From: Oscillatoria sp. FACHB-1407
GTDB taxonomy: Bacteria; Cyanobacteriota; Cyanobacteriia; Elainellales; Elainellaceae
Length of the DNA: 64,000 bases
Reading direction: 5' to 3'
NCBI RefSeq assembly: GCF_014697545.1
Contig: NZ_JACJSA010000009.1
Location: 1 to 64,000 of the forward strand
The translations under genes and the position numbers were made by a program. Position 1 is the first letter of the stretch. Each line of letters begins with the position of its first letter. Below are positions 35,366 through 43,492 of this stretch, in pieces. A model generated the notes under the pieces. The model saw only the letters and a list, made by a program, of their open reading frames with translations, was not told the origin of the DNA and searched no databases.

Positions 35366-37294
35366 ATGAGTCCATCGATTCTTTGGCAACAAACAGTCGA
35401 TCCACGGGGGCTTGCGGGTACCTCTGAGGTAGCTGAGTTTTCCCCAGATGCCCGTTACATTGCAGCAGGTGCAGGAGATGGTAAGTTACGGTTCTACACT
35501 AGCTCTGGACGGGAGTTGTGGGTAGCCCAATACAGTAGCCCAACCGGAGGAAAAACTGGCGAGATTGAATCCCTCGCCTTTTCACCCGATGGACAGTACA
35601 TCGCAGCGGGTGGTAACTCTAGCGGAGTCAAAATTTATCGGGCAACCGATGGTCAATTAGTGAGAAGCTTGTCAGGTTCTGATGTAGACGGTATGGCCTG
35701 GAGTCCCAACGGGCAACTTCTGGCATTTGCCAATGGCACCTCTGTTAATGTCTACAACACCTCCAACTGGTCACGGCGTTACACCTATTCATCGGGAGGC
35801 TCAACCAACTCCATTGAGTTCACACAAGACTCCCAATATCTGATTTCTGCCGGAAGCAGTCGTCGTGTTTTCATCAACCGTACCTCCGATGGCGTTCAGA
35901 TTCGCTCCTTTACTGCCGCAAACAGCGGAGGGTCGGTCAAGTCCGTACGCCTCTCTCCCGACGGCACTATGGTTGCTACTGCCAACGGCAACGATACATC
36001 GTTTAGCGTCTTTCGTCTGAATGGCACCCTCGTTACCCGGGTTGATGTGCCTGACAGCATTGGTATTGTCGAAGCAGTTGCCTGGAGTCCCGATGGCAAA
36101 TGGTTAGTCGTTGGTGGCGGTGGAAGTGATGGCACACAATCCAACAGCACATTGAGAACTTATCGCACCTCCGATTGGCGGTTAGTTCAAACTGTGCAGG
36201 GACACGCTCAAGGCATTGAATACATCGACTTTGCGCCCGATGGCACGATTTTGACTAGCAGTGAGGATGGTTCAATCATCCGTTGGACATCCCCCACTGG
36301 CGATTCAGCAACTCCGCTTCCAAGCCCAACGCCGACCCCTGCTCCGGCACCTGCTCCTGCGCCAACACCGACCCCCCCAACCCCTATCAATGGCACCGGC
36401 AATGGCTTGTATGGTGAGTATTTCAACAATATGGACTTCACCAATGCAGCCGTTAAGCGCACGGATGCCACGGTTAATTTCAATTGGGGGACGAGTTCTC
36501 CAGATTCCAGCGTCGGATCTGACACCTTTTCAGTCCGTTGGACAGGGCAAATTCAACCTCGCTTCAGTGAGGAATACACTTTTTATGCCTCGACGGATGA
36601 TGGAGTGCGCTTGTGGGTTAACGGTCAACAGGTGATCAATAACTGGGTCAATCAAGCTGTCAAGACTACCAGCGGCAAAATTCAGCTAACCGCAGGGCAA
36701 CGGTATGACATTCGCCTGGAGTATTTTGAGAACACAGGTAACGCGGTCTCTAAACTGGAATGGTCGAGTGCCAGTCAACCCCGTGAAGTGATTCCCCAGT
36801 CGCAGCTTTATAGCGGTGCCGCATCTGTTCAGGCATTAAATCTGGGTTCCCCGACCCCTTCTCCAACTCCAACGGGAACTCCCCAAACTGTGACCGTTGA
36901 AGCCGAAAACATTACCCAACTCAGCGGTTTTCGGAGAGAGGCAGTGTCCGTCGCATCGGGTGGAAATGTGATCAGTTTCGTGAGTGGAGCGAGTAATGAA
37001 CAGGGCACCGCTACGGTGGACTTTACAGGGATGCAGGGACGCTACAACATTGTGGTTGGTTATTTTGATGAAACAGATGGAGTCGCCTCTGCCTCTGTCA
37101 GCGTTGAGGGGCAAACGGTGTCTTCCTGGCAATTCAGCCAGAGTCTGGGTAGCTCAGCAACGTCATCGGGTAATCTCACCAGCCATACGATCGCCAACGT
37201 AGCATTAGCTCCCGGTGACACGATCCAACTGAGAGGTATCGAGCATAATGGCGAACATGTCCGCATTGATAAGCTCACCTTTGTTCCGGTGTAG
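35366..37294 (+). CDS. WD40-propeller / PA14 / CBM-like multidomain protein, probably secreted
   Basis: 642 residues with AGGAGG seven bases before the ATG. Residues 1-310 are a seven-bladed WD40-type propeller (repeated VAEFSPDARYIAAGAGDG, SLAFSPDGQYIAAGG, MAWSPNGQLLAFA, RLSPDGTMVATANG, AWSPDGKWLVVGGG, FAPDGTILTSSEDGSI). A Pro/Ala/Thr linker (about 312-345) follows, then a PA14 domain (about 346-485: GLYGEYFNNMDF, FSVRWTGQIQPRFSEEYTFYAS, DDGVRLWVNGQQVI, YDIRLEYFENTG), a second linker and a C-terminal beta-sandwich (about 515-642: TVEAENITQL, GRYNIVVGYFDETDG) like CBM6-type carbohydrate-binding modules. No Sec signal peptide is present although PA14 and CBM domains are normally extracellular, which points to type I-style export aided by the PpiC partner. 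It probably binds surface polysaccharide. Confidence 0.8.
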   Translation: MSPSILWQQTVDPRGLAGTSEVAEFSPDARYIAAGAGDGKLRFYTSSGRELWVAQYSSPTGGKTGEIESLAFSPDGQYIAAGGNSSGVKIYRATDGQLVRSLSGSDVDGMAWSPNGQLLAFANGTSVNVYNTSNWSRRYTYSSGGSTNSIEFTQDSQYLISAGSSRRVFINRTSDGVQIRSFTAANSGGSVKSVRLSPDGTMVATANGNDTSFSVFRLNGTLVTRVDVPDSIGIVEAVAWSPDGKWLVVGGGGSDGTQSNSTLRTYRTSDWRLVQTVQGHAQGIEYIDFAPDGTILTSSEDGSIIRWTSPTGDSATPLPSPTPTPAPAPAPAPTPTPPTPINGTGNGLYGEYFNNMDFTNAAVKRTDATVNFNWGTSSPDSSVGSDTFSVRWTGQIQPRFSEEYTFYASTDDGVRLWVNGQQVINNWVNQAVKTTSGKIQLTAGQRYDIRLEYFENTGNAVSKLEWSSASQPREVIPQSQLYSGAASVQALNLGSPTPSPTPTGTPQTVTVEAENITQLSGFRREAVSVASGGNVISFVSGASNEQGTATVDFTGMQGRYNIVVGYFDETDGVASASVSVEGQTVSSWQFSQSLGSSATSSGNLTSHTIANVALAPGDTIQLRGIEHNGEHVRIDKLTFVPV

Positions 37295-37457
37295 CGTGTC
37301 GTTGGACTAAGCCTGGGGACAGTTAAACGCTATTTGTGATGCTCCCTTCAACTTATATACAGCAATTCTCATTCGTGTATGCCACACCAACCGTTCATAT
37401 TGTCCAAATCTACAGGCATTTGCTGTGTGGCACTCGTCTGAGAACCGCTGTAGTTTG

Positions 37458-37556
37458 GGTCAGAAAGCTTAAGGCAAAGGCAATGGCTCAAACCTTAACG
37501 CTGAGAAAGCTTCCTGACTCGCCTCCGCCCCATCAAATGTGACTACGGCTATAGCC
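37458..37556 (+). repeat. Dispersed repeat B, copy 1
   Basis: About 99 bp containing AAGGCAAAGGCAATGGCTCA, CTTCCTGACTCGCCTCCGCC and CTACGGCTATAGCCGTAG. Also found at 47761 and 53221. Confidence 0.85.
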
Positions 37557-37608
37557 GTAGTCACTTGGGTTAAGACGGGGTGCAGCCCACACCCCCTGTC
37601 TTAAATAA

Positions 37609-37772
37609 CGTCAGTTCGGTTTAAGAGCCCGGCGAATGAATTCGCGGCTACTAAAGCAAAGTCCGCCGACACGGACTCCGGAAAAGGCAGGATTTGACGA
37701 ACCGACGCAGGTCGGTTTTCCTCCGATAGGTGCGGTTTTAACCGCCGAAATCCTTATCCCAAATTCACGTTA
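37609..37772 (+). repeat. MITE-like repeat A, copy 3 (near complete)
   Basis: About 164 bp. The left end TAACGTCAGTTCGGTTTAAG and the reverse complement of the right end, TAACGTGAATTTGGGATAAG, match at 15 of 20 bases, so the element has terminal inverted repeats. Internal palindromes are GCGAATGAATTCGC and GTCCGCCGACACGGAC. It encodes no protein. Confidence 0.8.
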
Positions 37773-37815
37773 GATAAAGTGGCGGTAGCTATAAATCGAG
37801 ATTCAATTGCACCCC

Positions 37816-38499
37816 TTACTCCTCCTTCTCTTCTTCCTCTTTAATTCTTGCCAGCGCATCAGCTGCTGCACGTTTTTCAGCATCTTGTTTTCGTCGCCCT
37901 TTGCCCTCGCCAAATTTTTGATGCTTGACCCAGACCTCCGCGACAAACTCTCTGGCATGGTCGGGTCCAGATTGGCTGACAATCAGATACTTAGGGTTTT
38001 CACCAAACGTTGCTAACGCCCACTCTTGAAAGCGGCTTTTGAAGTTGACTTCAGCGATCGCCCCAATTAAAGTATCGACCACCTCCTCAAACAATGGTTC
38101 TACAAACGCTCGAACCGCTTGGATGTCAGCTGTATCCAAAAAATAGGCACCGACGACAGCTTCAAAGGTACTGCTGAGGAGATTAGGGTTTTGCCGTCCG
38201 CCTTCCTGCTCGGCTCCTTTGCCGAGTTGCATCAAGCTACCCAGGTTTAGCGATCTGGCAAACTGCGCCAACTGTCTTTCATCGACAAGGGCAGATCGCA
38301 GTGGGGTTAGTTCGCCTTCAGGCTTGGTGGGATATCGCCTATAGAGAAATTCGCCACTCAAAAAATTCAAAATAGCATCGCCTAAAAACTCTAATCGCTC
38401 ATTGTGTTCACCGATACTCTGATGCTCGTTGGCGTAGGAGCGATGCGTCAGAGCACGTTGTAGGAGGGTGCGATCGCGAAAGGAAGGTAACTGAGACAT
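37816..38499 (-). CDS. rnc: Ribonuclease III
   Basis: 227 residues, a typical RNase III length. The enzyme cleaves double-stranded RNA during rRNA and mRNA processing. The nuclease domain has the signature HNERLEFLGDAILNFL with the catalytic acidic residues, preceded by ALTHRSYANE, and the second acidic site in SSTFEAVVGAYFLD. The C-terminal double-stranded-RNA-binding domain runs from FKSRFQEWALATFG to KRAAADALARIKEEEE. It appears complete and active. A perfect hairpin lies 12-50 bases upstream of the start; E. coli rnc is autoregulated by cleavage of a leader hairpin, but this stem is only 10 bp. A winged-helix-like gene lies upstream on the same strand. Confidence 0.95.
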   Translation of the reverse strand: MSQLPSFRDRTLLQRALTHRSYANEHQSIGEHNERLEFLGDAILNFLSGEFLYRRYPTKPEGELTPLRSALVDERQLAQFARSLNLGSLMQLGKGAEQEGGRQNPNLLSSTFEAVVGAYFLDTADIQAVRAFVEPLFEEVVDTLIGAIAEVNFKSRFQEWALATFGENPKYLIVSQSGPDHAREFVAEVWVKHQKFGEGKGRRKQDAEKRAAADALARIKEEEEKEE

Positions 38500-38511
38500 T
38501 GCTTTGACCTG

Positions 38512-38549
38512 GCAAAAACAATGGGATAGCTCACGTGTTGCTATCCCAT
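38512..38549 (-). terminator. Rho-independent terminator between the winged-helix-like gene and rnc
   Basis: On the minus strand, ATGGGATAGC and GCTATCCCAT form a perfect 10-bp stem with a 9-base loop, followed by TTGTTTTTG. It terminates the upstream small gene and sits directly before rnc, so rnc either has its own promoter inside this short gap or depends on read-through. Confidence 0.75.
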
Positions 38550-38573
38550 GCTTAAGCGATCGCGGTCATAGAA

Positions 38574-38876
38574 TCAAGAGCGAGATTGTCTTAACGCTGG
38601 ATTCAGTGGAGGTGGGGGCGGAGGTGGTGCTGCACGTTGAGGTAAATTGAGCGATCGCAACCGATAGGTCAATACAGGTAGATGCCTTCCATCATTGTGA
38701 AAGTAACTTTCGATTGCCTTTTTGCTAACCAAGCCATCCAACAGGGGTACGAGACGTGAGTAGGGTTGTTGAGTCAGATCAGAGAGTTCTCCCCGATTGA
38801 GTCCACCCTGTTTCAAAGCAGTCAAGATCGCGGTTTCAAGGGGACTGTAGGTTGATTGAGGAGGTTGCATAGTCAT
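38574..38876 (-). CDS. Small winged-helix-like protein
   Basis: 100 residues. The first ~75 residues (YSPLETAILTALKQGGLNRGELSDLTQQPYSRLVPLLDGLVSKKAIESYFHNDGRHLPVLTYRL) read as a winged helix-turn-helix: three helices followed by a two-strand wing. The C-terminus is a Pro-rich tail (PPPPPPPLNPALRQSRS). It may be a small DNA- or RNA-binding regulator. It has its own terminator, so it is a single-gene unit. I do not recognise a named family; homologues in other cyanobacteria would be expected. Confidence 0.6.
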   Translation of the reverse strand: MTMQPPQSTYSPLETAILTALKQGGLNRGELSDLTQQPYSRLVPLLDGLVSKKAIESYFHNDGRHLPVLTYRLRSLNLPQRAAPPPPPPPLNPALRQSRS

Positions 38877-39457
38877 GACATGGGTGAATGACCCAGTAAA
38901 TCACTGCACCCATTGTCTCATTTGCCCATTGGCATCCAGGGGGACATAACTGACCTGTAACAAATCGCAAGTATAGCGACCGATTCTCTGCTTCTTGCAA
39001 ATCAGGTGCTAGTGCTATGTCACAGTTAAAAGTTAGCGTAGTGCGAGCATCTTGTTCGCGCCATGAGCGAGACGCTCGCACCGACGATTCTAAAAATAAA
39101 GTGTGACGCTGCATTAGGTTGATTCAAGTGTTTGAAAACCAGGCATTGGGGGATTTTCCCTAAACCCTCGATTGGGGGACGCCACTGCCTCCCCACCTAG
39201 GCTGAACTTGGCGAAGCCAAAGCCCCCAGCAGAAGGTGTTTCGGTTCACCCATAGGCGCGCTTCGCATCGGTTCCCAGTACGGGTGCTGCTGATTGGGTC
39301 AAATTGTTGGCGAAGACTCAAAGTCTCCCAATTTGGGGGACTAGAGGATTTGTATATACGGTAGCTTACTAAGGGGGATTACAGGGTTTTAATAGAGGCT
39401 ATCAACGGGTCTGGCACACCATCCCCTAAGTCTATCGAATCACCATTTAGCCCTCCC
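38877..39457. other. Intergenic region with dispersed hairpins
   Basis: 580 bp. Contains GTGCGAGC...GCTCGCAC (about 39039-39081), repeat C copy 1 (39124-39180, related to 47675-47735 in inverted orientation) and several C5AAxxTTG5-type dyads. A 92-codon frame at 38836-39114 is built from these repeats and is not called. Confidence 0.55.
39124..39180 (-). repeat. Dispersed repeat C, copy 1
   Basis: GTTTGAAAACCAGGCATTGG followed by GGGATTTTCCC; the reverse complement matches 47675-47735 over about 30 bp. Confidence 0.65.
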
Positions 39458-39991
39458 TCAGGGACGGTAGCTACGACGTAGCTCAGTGATTTGATCAGCC
39501 ACGTCTAAAATGCCCTGGGGCATATCGGGTCCCGTAAGGATGACATCGACCTGACTGGGGCGATCGCGCAAGAACGTCAGCACTTCACCCTCTGGGATCA
39601 AGCCAAAGTTGATCGCCAGACTGAGTTCATCTAACACGACTAAGGTATATTTCCCTTCAGCTACCACCCTTTTAGTGTGCTCCCAAAGCTCTAGCAATGA
39701 GGTTGCTTCACCATCTTCCAGGTCGGGAGTATTGACCGAGCGAGGCAGGTTACACCGCAACCAGTCGAGATGTTGACCCAACGTAACGGGGCGATCGCAT
39801 CCCTGGGCGATTCCACCTTTGAGAAACTGCACCACCAGGACTGGTGTGCCCTGTCCAGCAATTCTCAAAGCCTGGGCAATCACATTGGCGAAAAAGCTAC
39901 GATGCTGACAGGTAAAAACCTGAACCAACCCTTCAACGATGTATGGTGGGCGATTTGAATCAAGAACAGGGGCTTCTAACTGCGAAACCAT
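39458..39991 (-). CDS. CobO/BtuR-like P-loop-fold protein lacking the Walker A motif
   Basis: 177 residues. The fold order is that of cob(I)yrinic acid a,c-diamide adenosyltransferases: a first strand VQVFT, helix QALRIAGQG, second strand TPVLVVQFLKGG, then YTLVVLDELSLAINFGLI (Walker-B-like DE motif) and a final strand DVILTGPDMPQGILDVADQITELR. All these match CobO, but the nucleotide-binding loop GxGKGKTT expected after the first strand is replaced by CQHRSFF (residues 28-34), so ordinary CobO-type ATP binding is doubtful. A cyanobacterial subgroup of such proteins seems to exist. It may have a structural or regulatory role, or use a different substrate. It is monocistronic. Confidence 0.72.
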   Translation of the reverse strand: MVSQLEAPVLDSNRPPYIVEGLVQVFTCQHRSFFANVIAQALRIAGQGTPVLVVQFLKGGIAQGCDRPVTLGQHLDWLRCNLPRSVNTPDLEDGEATSLLELWEHTKRVVAEGKYTLVVLDELSLAINFGLIPEGEVLTFLRDRPSQVDVILTGPDMPQGILDVADQITELRRSYRP

Positions 39992-40408
39992 AGGGCGTAT
40001 TTACGAAAGAGACTTCAGCGGTAGACGCAACCAGGTCAATGAAAGCTCAACCGAGGGTTAGGTGGTACTCGTACTGATGCAACAAGTTACTGCAATAGTA
40101 GTACGTTAGTTCGCAAATGCAAAGCATTTTGACCTGGATGAACAAAATGTAGCGTTTCACTTCATTTTTCCTCCCCATCAAACACTACATATGTGAGCAC
40201 GTCAATAGGCTATAGAGCGATATTGTTTGGGATTTTAATTTTGGATTTTGGGCGGTTGGACGGGGAGCATGCTTGCCGATCGGTTTGGCGATCGCCCCGT
40301 ATGACCACAGACATAAATTGGGATGGAAACCTGGAGTTTTGCTATATAAAATCGACTTTTGGCGAAAGTCTCCTGTATCCTGAGTGAGGGTTTTTGAGGC
40401 AATTCGTG
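39992..40408. other. Intergenic region between divergent CobO-like and rph genes
   Basis: 417 bp. No gene, terminator or strong repeat is recognised. It is A+T-rich near 40120-40250, where promoters for both genes probably lie. Confidence 0.5.
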
Positions 40409-41149
40409 ATGGCTTGGATACGTCCCGATGGTCGGGCACCTAATCAACTCCGTCCTGTACGCTTTGAGCGGCAGTTCACCCGGTTTGCTGCCGGGTCTGT
40501 GTTGACCCACTGTGGGGACACTAAAGTTTTGTGTACAGTGACGATTCAACCCGGAGTTCCCCGATTTCTAGAAGGGTCAGGCAAAGGTTGGTTAACCGCC
40601 GAATATCGTATGTTGCCCTCCGCCACGGTGCAGCGTCAAGCCAGGGAGTTTCTCAAGCTATCGGGACGGACACAGGAGATTCAACGGTTGATTGGGCGAT
40701 CGCTCCGATCAGCCCTGGATATGGAGGCATTGGGAGAACGGACGCTAACGGTGGATGCCGATGTGTTGCAAGCCGACGCAGGCACCCGTACCACCTCCAT
40801 TACCGGGGGATTCATTGCCCTCTGTGACGCGATCGAAACGTTGGTGCAGAGCGGGGATTTGGAGCGATCGCCCATCTGTCATCAGGTCGCCGCGATTTCC
40901 GTTGGGCTGATTGAGGGCGAACCCTACCTCGACCTCAACTACCCCGAAGATGTCGCTGCCGACATTGATTTCAATATCGTGCTCAACGAAAAGTTGGATG
41001 TGATTGAGTTACAAGGCACCGCTGAAGAAGGCAGTTTTACCCGACATCAACTGAATCAAATTCTCGATACCGCAGAAATTGGAATTAAAGATCTGTTGGA
41101 GTTGCAACGTCAGACCTTGCAAGCCTCTCAAGCCCTATCCCTCTCGTAG
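40409..41149 (+). CDS. rph: Ribonuclease PH
   Basis: 246 residues from ATG 40409 (TTG 40394 opens the frame). RNase PH is a phosphate-dependent exonuclease that trims the 3' ends of tRNA precursors and works as a hexamer. The N-terminus [20 protein letters not shown], the [16 protein letters not shown] segment, the RNA/phosphate-binding motif [16 protein letters not shown], and [21 protein letters not shown] with the conserved Asp residues are all present. It appears complete. It is followed after ~60 bp by a pair of C5AAAATTG5 hairpins that separate it from the convergent membrane-protein gene. Confidence 0.95.
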   Translation: MAWIRPDGRAPNQLRPVRFERQFTRFAAGSVLTHCGDTKVLCTVTIQPGVPRFLEGSGKGWLTAEYRMLPSATVQRQAREFLKLSGRTQEIQRLIGRSLRSALDMEALGERTLTVDADVLQADAGTRTTSITGGFIALCDAIETLVQSGDLERSPICHQVAAISVGLIEGEPYLDLNYPEDVAADIDFNIVLNEKLDVIELQGTAEEGSFTRHQLNQILDTAEIGIKDLLELQRQTLQASQALSLS

Positions 41150-41210
41150 TTGGGGATGTTTACACACATCTACTGTATCAACCTCAAAATCCTGTATTTA
41201 TCCCCCCAAC

Positions 41211-41272
41211 CCCCCAAAATTGGGGGACCTCCGATCCAACTCCTACCGCTCAAAGTCCCCCAAAATTGGGGG
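41211..41272. terminator. Paired C5-G5 hairpins between convergent genes
   Basis: CCCCCAAAATTGGGGG occurs twice (41211-41226 and 41257-41272), each a short dyad, in the gap between rph and the membrane-protein gene. The unit resembles a common cyanobacterial repeat. It may serve as a bidirectional terminator, but there is no T-run. Confidence 0.5.
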
Positions 41273-41274
41273 AT

Positions 41275-41937
41275 TTAGGGGGCTGAGGGAACTTCTGTGT
41301 ACACTGTAGCTGGTAGTTGGGGACGAGCACAAAAATAAGCCAAGGGCCCCAAAAGCGGCACTAACGCCACTGCCCAGAAGACCCAAGATTCCTTTAGCCC
41401 TCGTCGTGCCATATCATCGCCCAACAACGCCGGAAATAGTAGCCCAAACAGGCAAAACGCCAGCGTCATCGCATGGATAAAGCGACTGGTCTGAAATTCG
41501 CTGACAAAATCTGCCCAGTTGCCAAATAGCAGCCCGAACGCCAGGAAAAACAGGGTACTAAAGGCGATCGCCAATCCCGTCCACCGGGAATCCCAAAATC
41601 TCAGCCACTTATCTTTTCGCCCCTCAAAGGTGGGGTTCGGTTCCCGCAACGCCAGATAGGGAATCAGCCCAATCACCCCAGAGCCAATTGATGCTAATAC
41701 AAACGCCCAGGCTGGAATGCGTTGCCCTCTGCCGTCCGCAAAAATAACGCCGCAGTAGATCATGATCCACATGCCAATCATGGAAAAGATGGCGATCACC
41801 CAGGGATTAATGTCTGCCCAATTGCCCGCCAGGAAGTTTTGTAGTCTCGCGATATCGGGCTGAAAGGGCGGAGCCAAAAGTAACACATACCCAATAAAAC
41901 CTACCCACACTGCCCAAAACCCGATTTTTCTAGCCAT
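41275..41937 (-). CDS. Six-helix membrane protein of unknown function
   Basis: 220 residues with about six hydrophobic segments: residues 5-24 (IGFWAVWVGFIGYVLLLAPP), 45-66, 75-95, 120-140, 153-175 and 185-203. Between helices 3 and 4 is a polar loop (REPNPTFEGRKDKWLRFWDSRWTG). No transporter or enzyme motif was recognised; it looks like a cyanobacteria-restricted integral membrane protein. It is convergent with rph and divergent from the DinB gene (82 bp apart). The last codons overlap the C5-G5 repeat region. The function is unknown. Confidence 0.65.
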   Translation of the reverse strand: MARKIGFWAVWVGFIGYVLLLAPPFQPDIARLQNFLAGNWADINPWVIAIFSMIGMWIMIYCGVIFADGRGQRIPAWAFVLASIGSGVIGLIPYLALREPNPTFEGRKDKWLRFWDSRWTGLAIAFSTLFFLAFGLLFGNWADFVSEFQTSRFIHAMTLAFCLFGLLFPALLGDDMARRGLKESWVFWAVALVPLLGPLAYFCARPQLPATVYTEVPSAP

Positions 41938-42019
41938 AACCGCTTAAGGTGATGTTTCTACACTTTCCTTCAAGGTAAAATCTCACTCAACTGAAATCAC
42001 CCCTCTAGCAGAATAGAGA

Positions 42020-42535
42020 TTGCAAATGGATATGTGCGATCGCAACCCATACATATTGATGGCAGAGTATAGCCAGTGGATGAATCAGAAACTCTACGCC
42101 ATCTGTGCTGAGATTCCCGATGAACAGCGCAAAGCAGATTTAGGAGCGTTTTTTAAGTCGATTCATGGCACGTTAAATCATATTTTGTTTGGCGATCGCA
42201 TCTGGATGGGACGCTTTATCAATCAGCCTTTCGCAGCCAAGATTGGACAGGAACTCTACAGCGATTTTGAGGAGTTACATCAAGAGCGAATTAAGACCGA
42301 TTTGCACATTCTAGAATGGTCAACAACGCTAACAGATGAGTGGCTCAATCAACCGTTTACTTACACCACAGCTACCAACAACACCACACGAACATTACCA
42401 GCCTGGGTGTTAGTCACGCACATGTTTAATCACCAGACGCATCATCGCGGACAATTGACTACGTTACTCAGTCAGTTGGGATACGATCCGGGCGTGACCG
42501 ATATTCCCTGGACACCCAGTCTGAGCAACAATTGA
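42020..42535 (+). CDS. DinB-family protein (putative metal-dependent hydrolase/transferase)
   Basis: 171 residues if the TTG at 42020 is used; ATG 42026 or 42032 would give 169 or 167. DinB proteins are four-helix bundles with a three-His metal site and include thiol transferases. Visible are YSQWMNQKLYAICAEIPDEQ, the first metal-site His in SIHGTLNHILFGDRIW, and the C-terminal HMFNHQTHHRGQLTTLLSQLG with the other two His. The end PGVTDIPWTPSL is typical of the family. The substrate is unknown; they may use bacillithiol or mycothiol in other bacteria, but cyanobacteria make glutathione. It is a single-gene unit. Confidence 0.85.
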   Translation: MQMDMCDRNPYILMAEYSQWMNQKLYAICAEIPDEQRKADLGAFFKSIHGTLNHILFGDRIWMGRFINQPFAAKIGQELYSDFEELHQERIKTDLHILEWSTTLTDEWLNQPFTYTTATNNTTRTLPAWVLVTHMFNHQTHHRGQLTTLLSQLGYDPGVTDIPWTPSLSNN

Positions 42536-42541
42536 AGCGTC

Positions 42542-42781
42542 TTATAGTCCTGCCTCTGTTAAGGCTTGTTGCAGGTCATCCAAAATCCCTAACTGGTTTG
42601 CCCAATCCGCCATATAACCATAATCGAGGTTCTCAACCTGCACCTTCAAAATCCCCAAGACATCTCGCCATTGTTTTTCAGACTGCGATCGCTTGCCCCA
42701 TCGCAGCTTGTTCAAAATCGTGTCTTCTGGTGAAGCAAAGTATAGTTCTTGCTGCTCCGATAATTGGATCGGCAAAATCAC
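42542..42781 (-). pseudogene. C-terminal remnant of a nucleotidyltransferase-like (AbiEii/DUF6036-type) gene
   Basis: 79 codons from a GTG: QLSEQQELYFASPEDTILNKLRW followed by QWRDVLGILKVQVENLDYGYMADWANQLGI. In full proteins of this group (about 160-200 residues) this is the C-terminal third, following a nucleotidyltransferase head. Here an in-frame TGA lies 8 codons before the GTG, while a neighbouring frame contains AERLITIPLPLRDFADP, which suggests decay by truncation and frameshift. AbiEii-type nucleotidyltransferases are toxins of toxin-antitoxin systems, but no antitoxin gene is adjacent. It may still be translated as a small protein. Confidence 0.55.
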
Positions 42782-42865
42782 GTAAAGGCAGCGGAATTGT
42801 AATCAATCGTTCTGCTGCCTTTTAGATTTATTGCCTTGATGTAATTAGGTATGTGAAGCAGTCAG

Positions 42866-43315
42866 TTAACCCTTATTTTTGATTATCATTACGCGAATAA
42901 CTTGATTTACCAAATCGTTTGGCAAGTCTAAAGCTCGACACAAGCTGCCCAAAAGATCTTCTTCCTCTTGGGTTACTTCACCATCTGCCAATATTAAATC
43001 AGTTGCGATCGCAAAAGCAGTATCGTAAAGATCGTGAGGTAACGTTTCGATTGCAGCAGCAAATAGAACTTTGGCTCCATCTCGTCGCAATGTATTACAC
43101 AAGCTATCTATCATTCGCAACATGACATCACTGGAATAGCTACGAAAGAGCTTCATGCGGTTGAAAGTTGCATTTAGAAGGCGCATTTCATCCTCTGCTA
43201 AATACCCATCAGAGGACACAACAATAAGCATCAGTGCTACAAAAGCTTCAGCCGGACCAAGAGTGACTCGGCTCTTTTGAATACCAGCTTGACGAAAAGA
43301 GTCAAATAATCCCAT
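42866..43315 (-). CDS. TerB-like (tellurite-resistance B fold) protein
   Basis: 149 residues from ATG 43315, which has AGGAG eight bases before it (the frame opens at 43351). TerB domains are all-helical with two internal repeats, each carrying an acidic loop. Seen here: VALMLIVVSSDGYLAEDEMRLLNATF and FAIATDLILADGEVTQEEEDLLGSLCRAL, the two metal-binding-type D-G-x-x-x-x-E loops. Bacterial TerB proteins are linked to stress at the membrane and to phage defence or chemical resistance, though the molecular role is unclear. No other ter gene is in the window. It stands alone between the nucleotidyltransferase remnant and Uma2. Confidence 0.82.
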   Translation of the reverse strand: MGLFDSFRQAGIQKSRVTLGPAEAFVALMLIVVSSDGYLAEDEMRLLNATFNRMKLFRSYSSDVMLRMIDSLCNTLRRDGAKVLFAAAIETLPHDLYDTAFAIATDLILADGEVTQEEEDLLGSLCRALDLPNDLVNQVIRVMIIKNKG

Positions 43316-43492
43316 CAGAAAATCTCCTAACGATAAATACTTCAATTCCAAAATGCCCTTTAGTTTGTAGTGATTAACAGGATAGTGTTATGAAGTCTTG
43401 ATGAAAGTGCTGACGGGCAGTCATTTATACTAGCATTGAGGCTTGGGAACACGTGAGATATGTTGGAGCCATCGTGGAGCGAGGCTAACCCC

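Larger units (their letters stand above)
37295..37815. other. Repeat-filled convergent region between the WD40 gene and rnc
   Basis: 520 bp with no credible gene. It carries repeat B copy 1 (37458-37556), a hairpin ACTACGGCTATAGCCGTAGT at 37542-37561, and repeat A copy 3 (37609-37772). Confidence 0.7.

Noticed and set aside
38836-39114. 92-codon minus-strand frame
   Set aside because: It is made largely of dispersed hairpin repeats and overlaps the start of the winged-helix-like gene.
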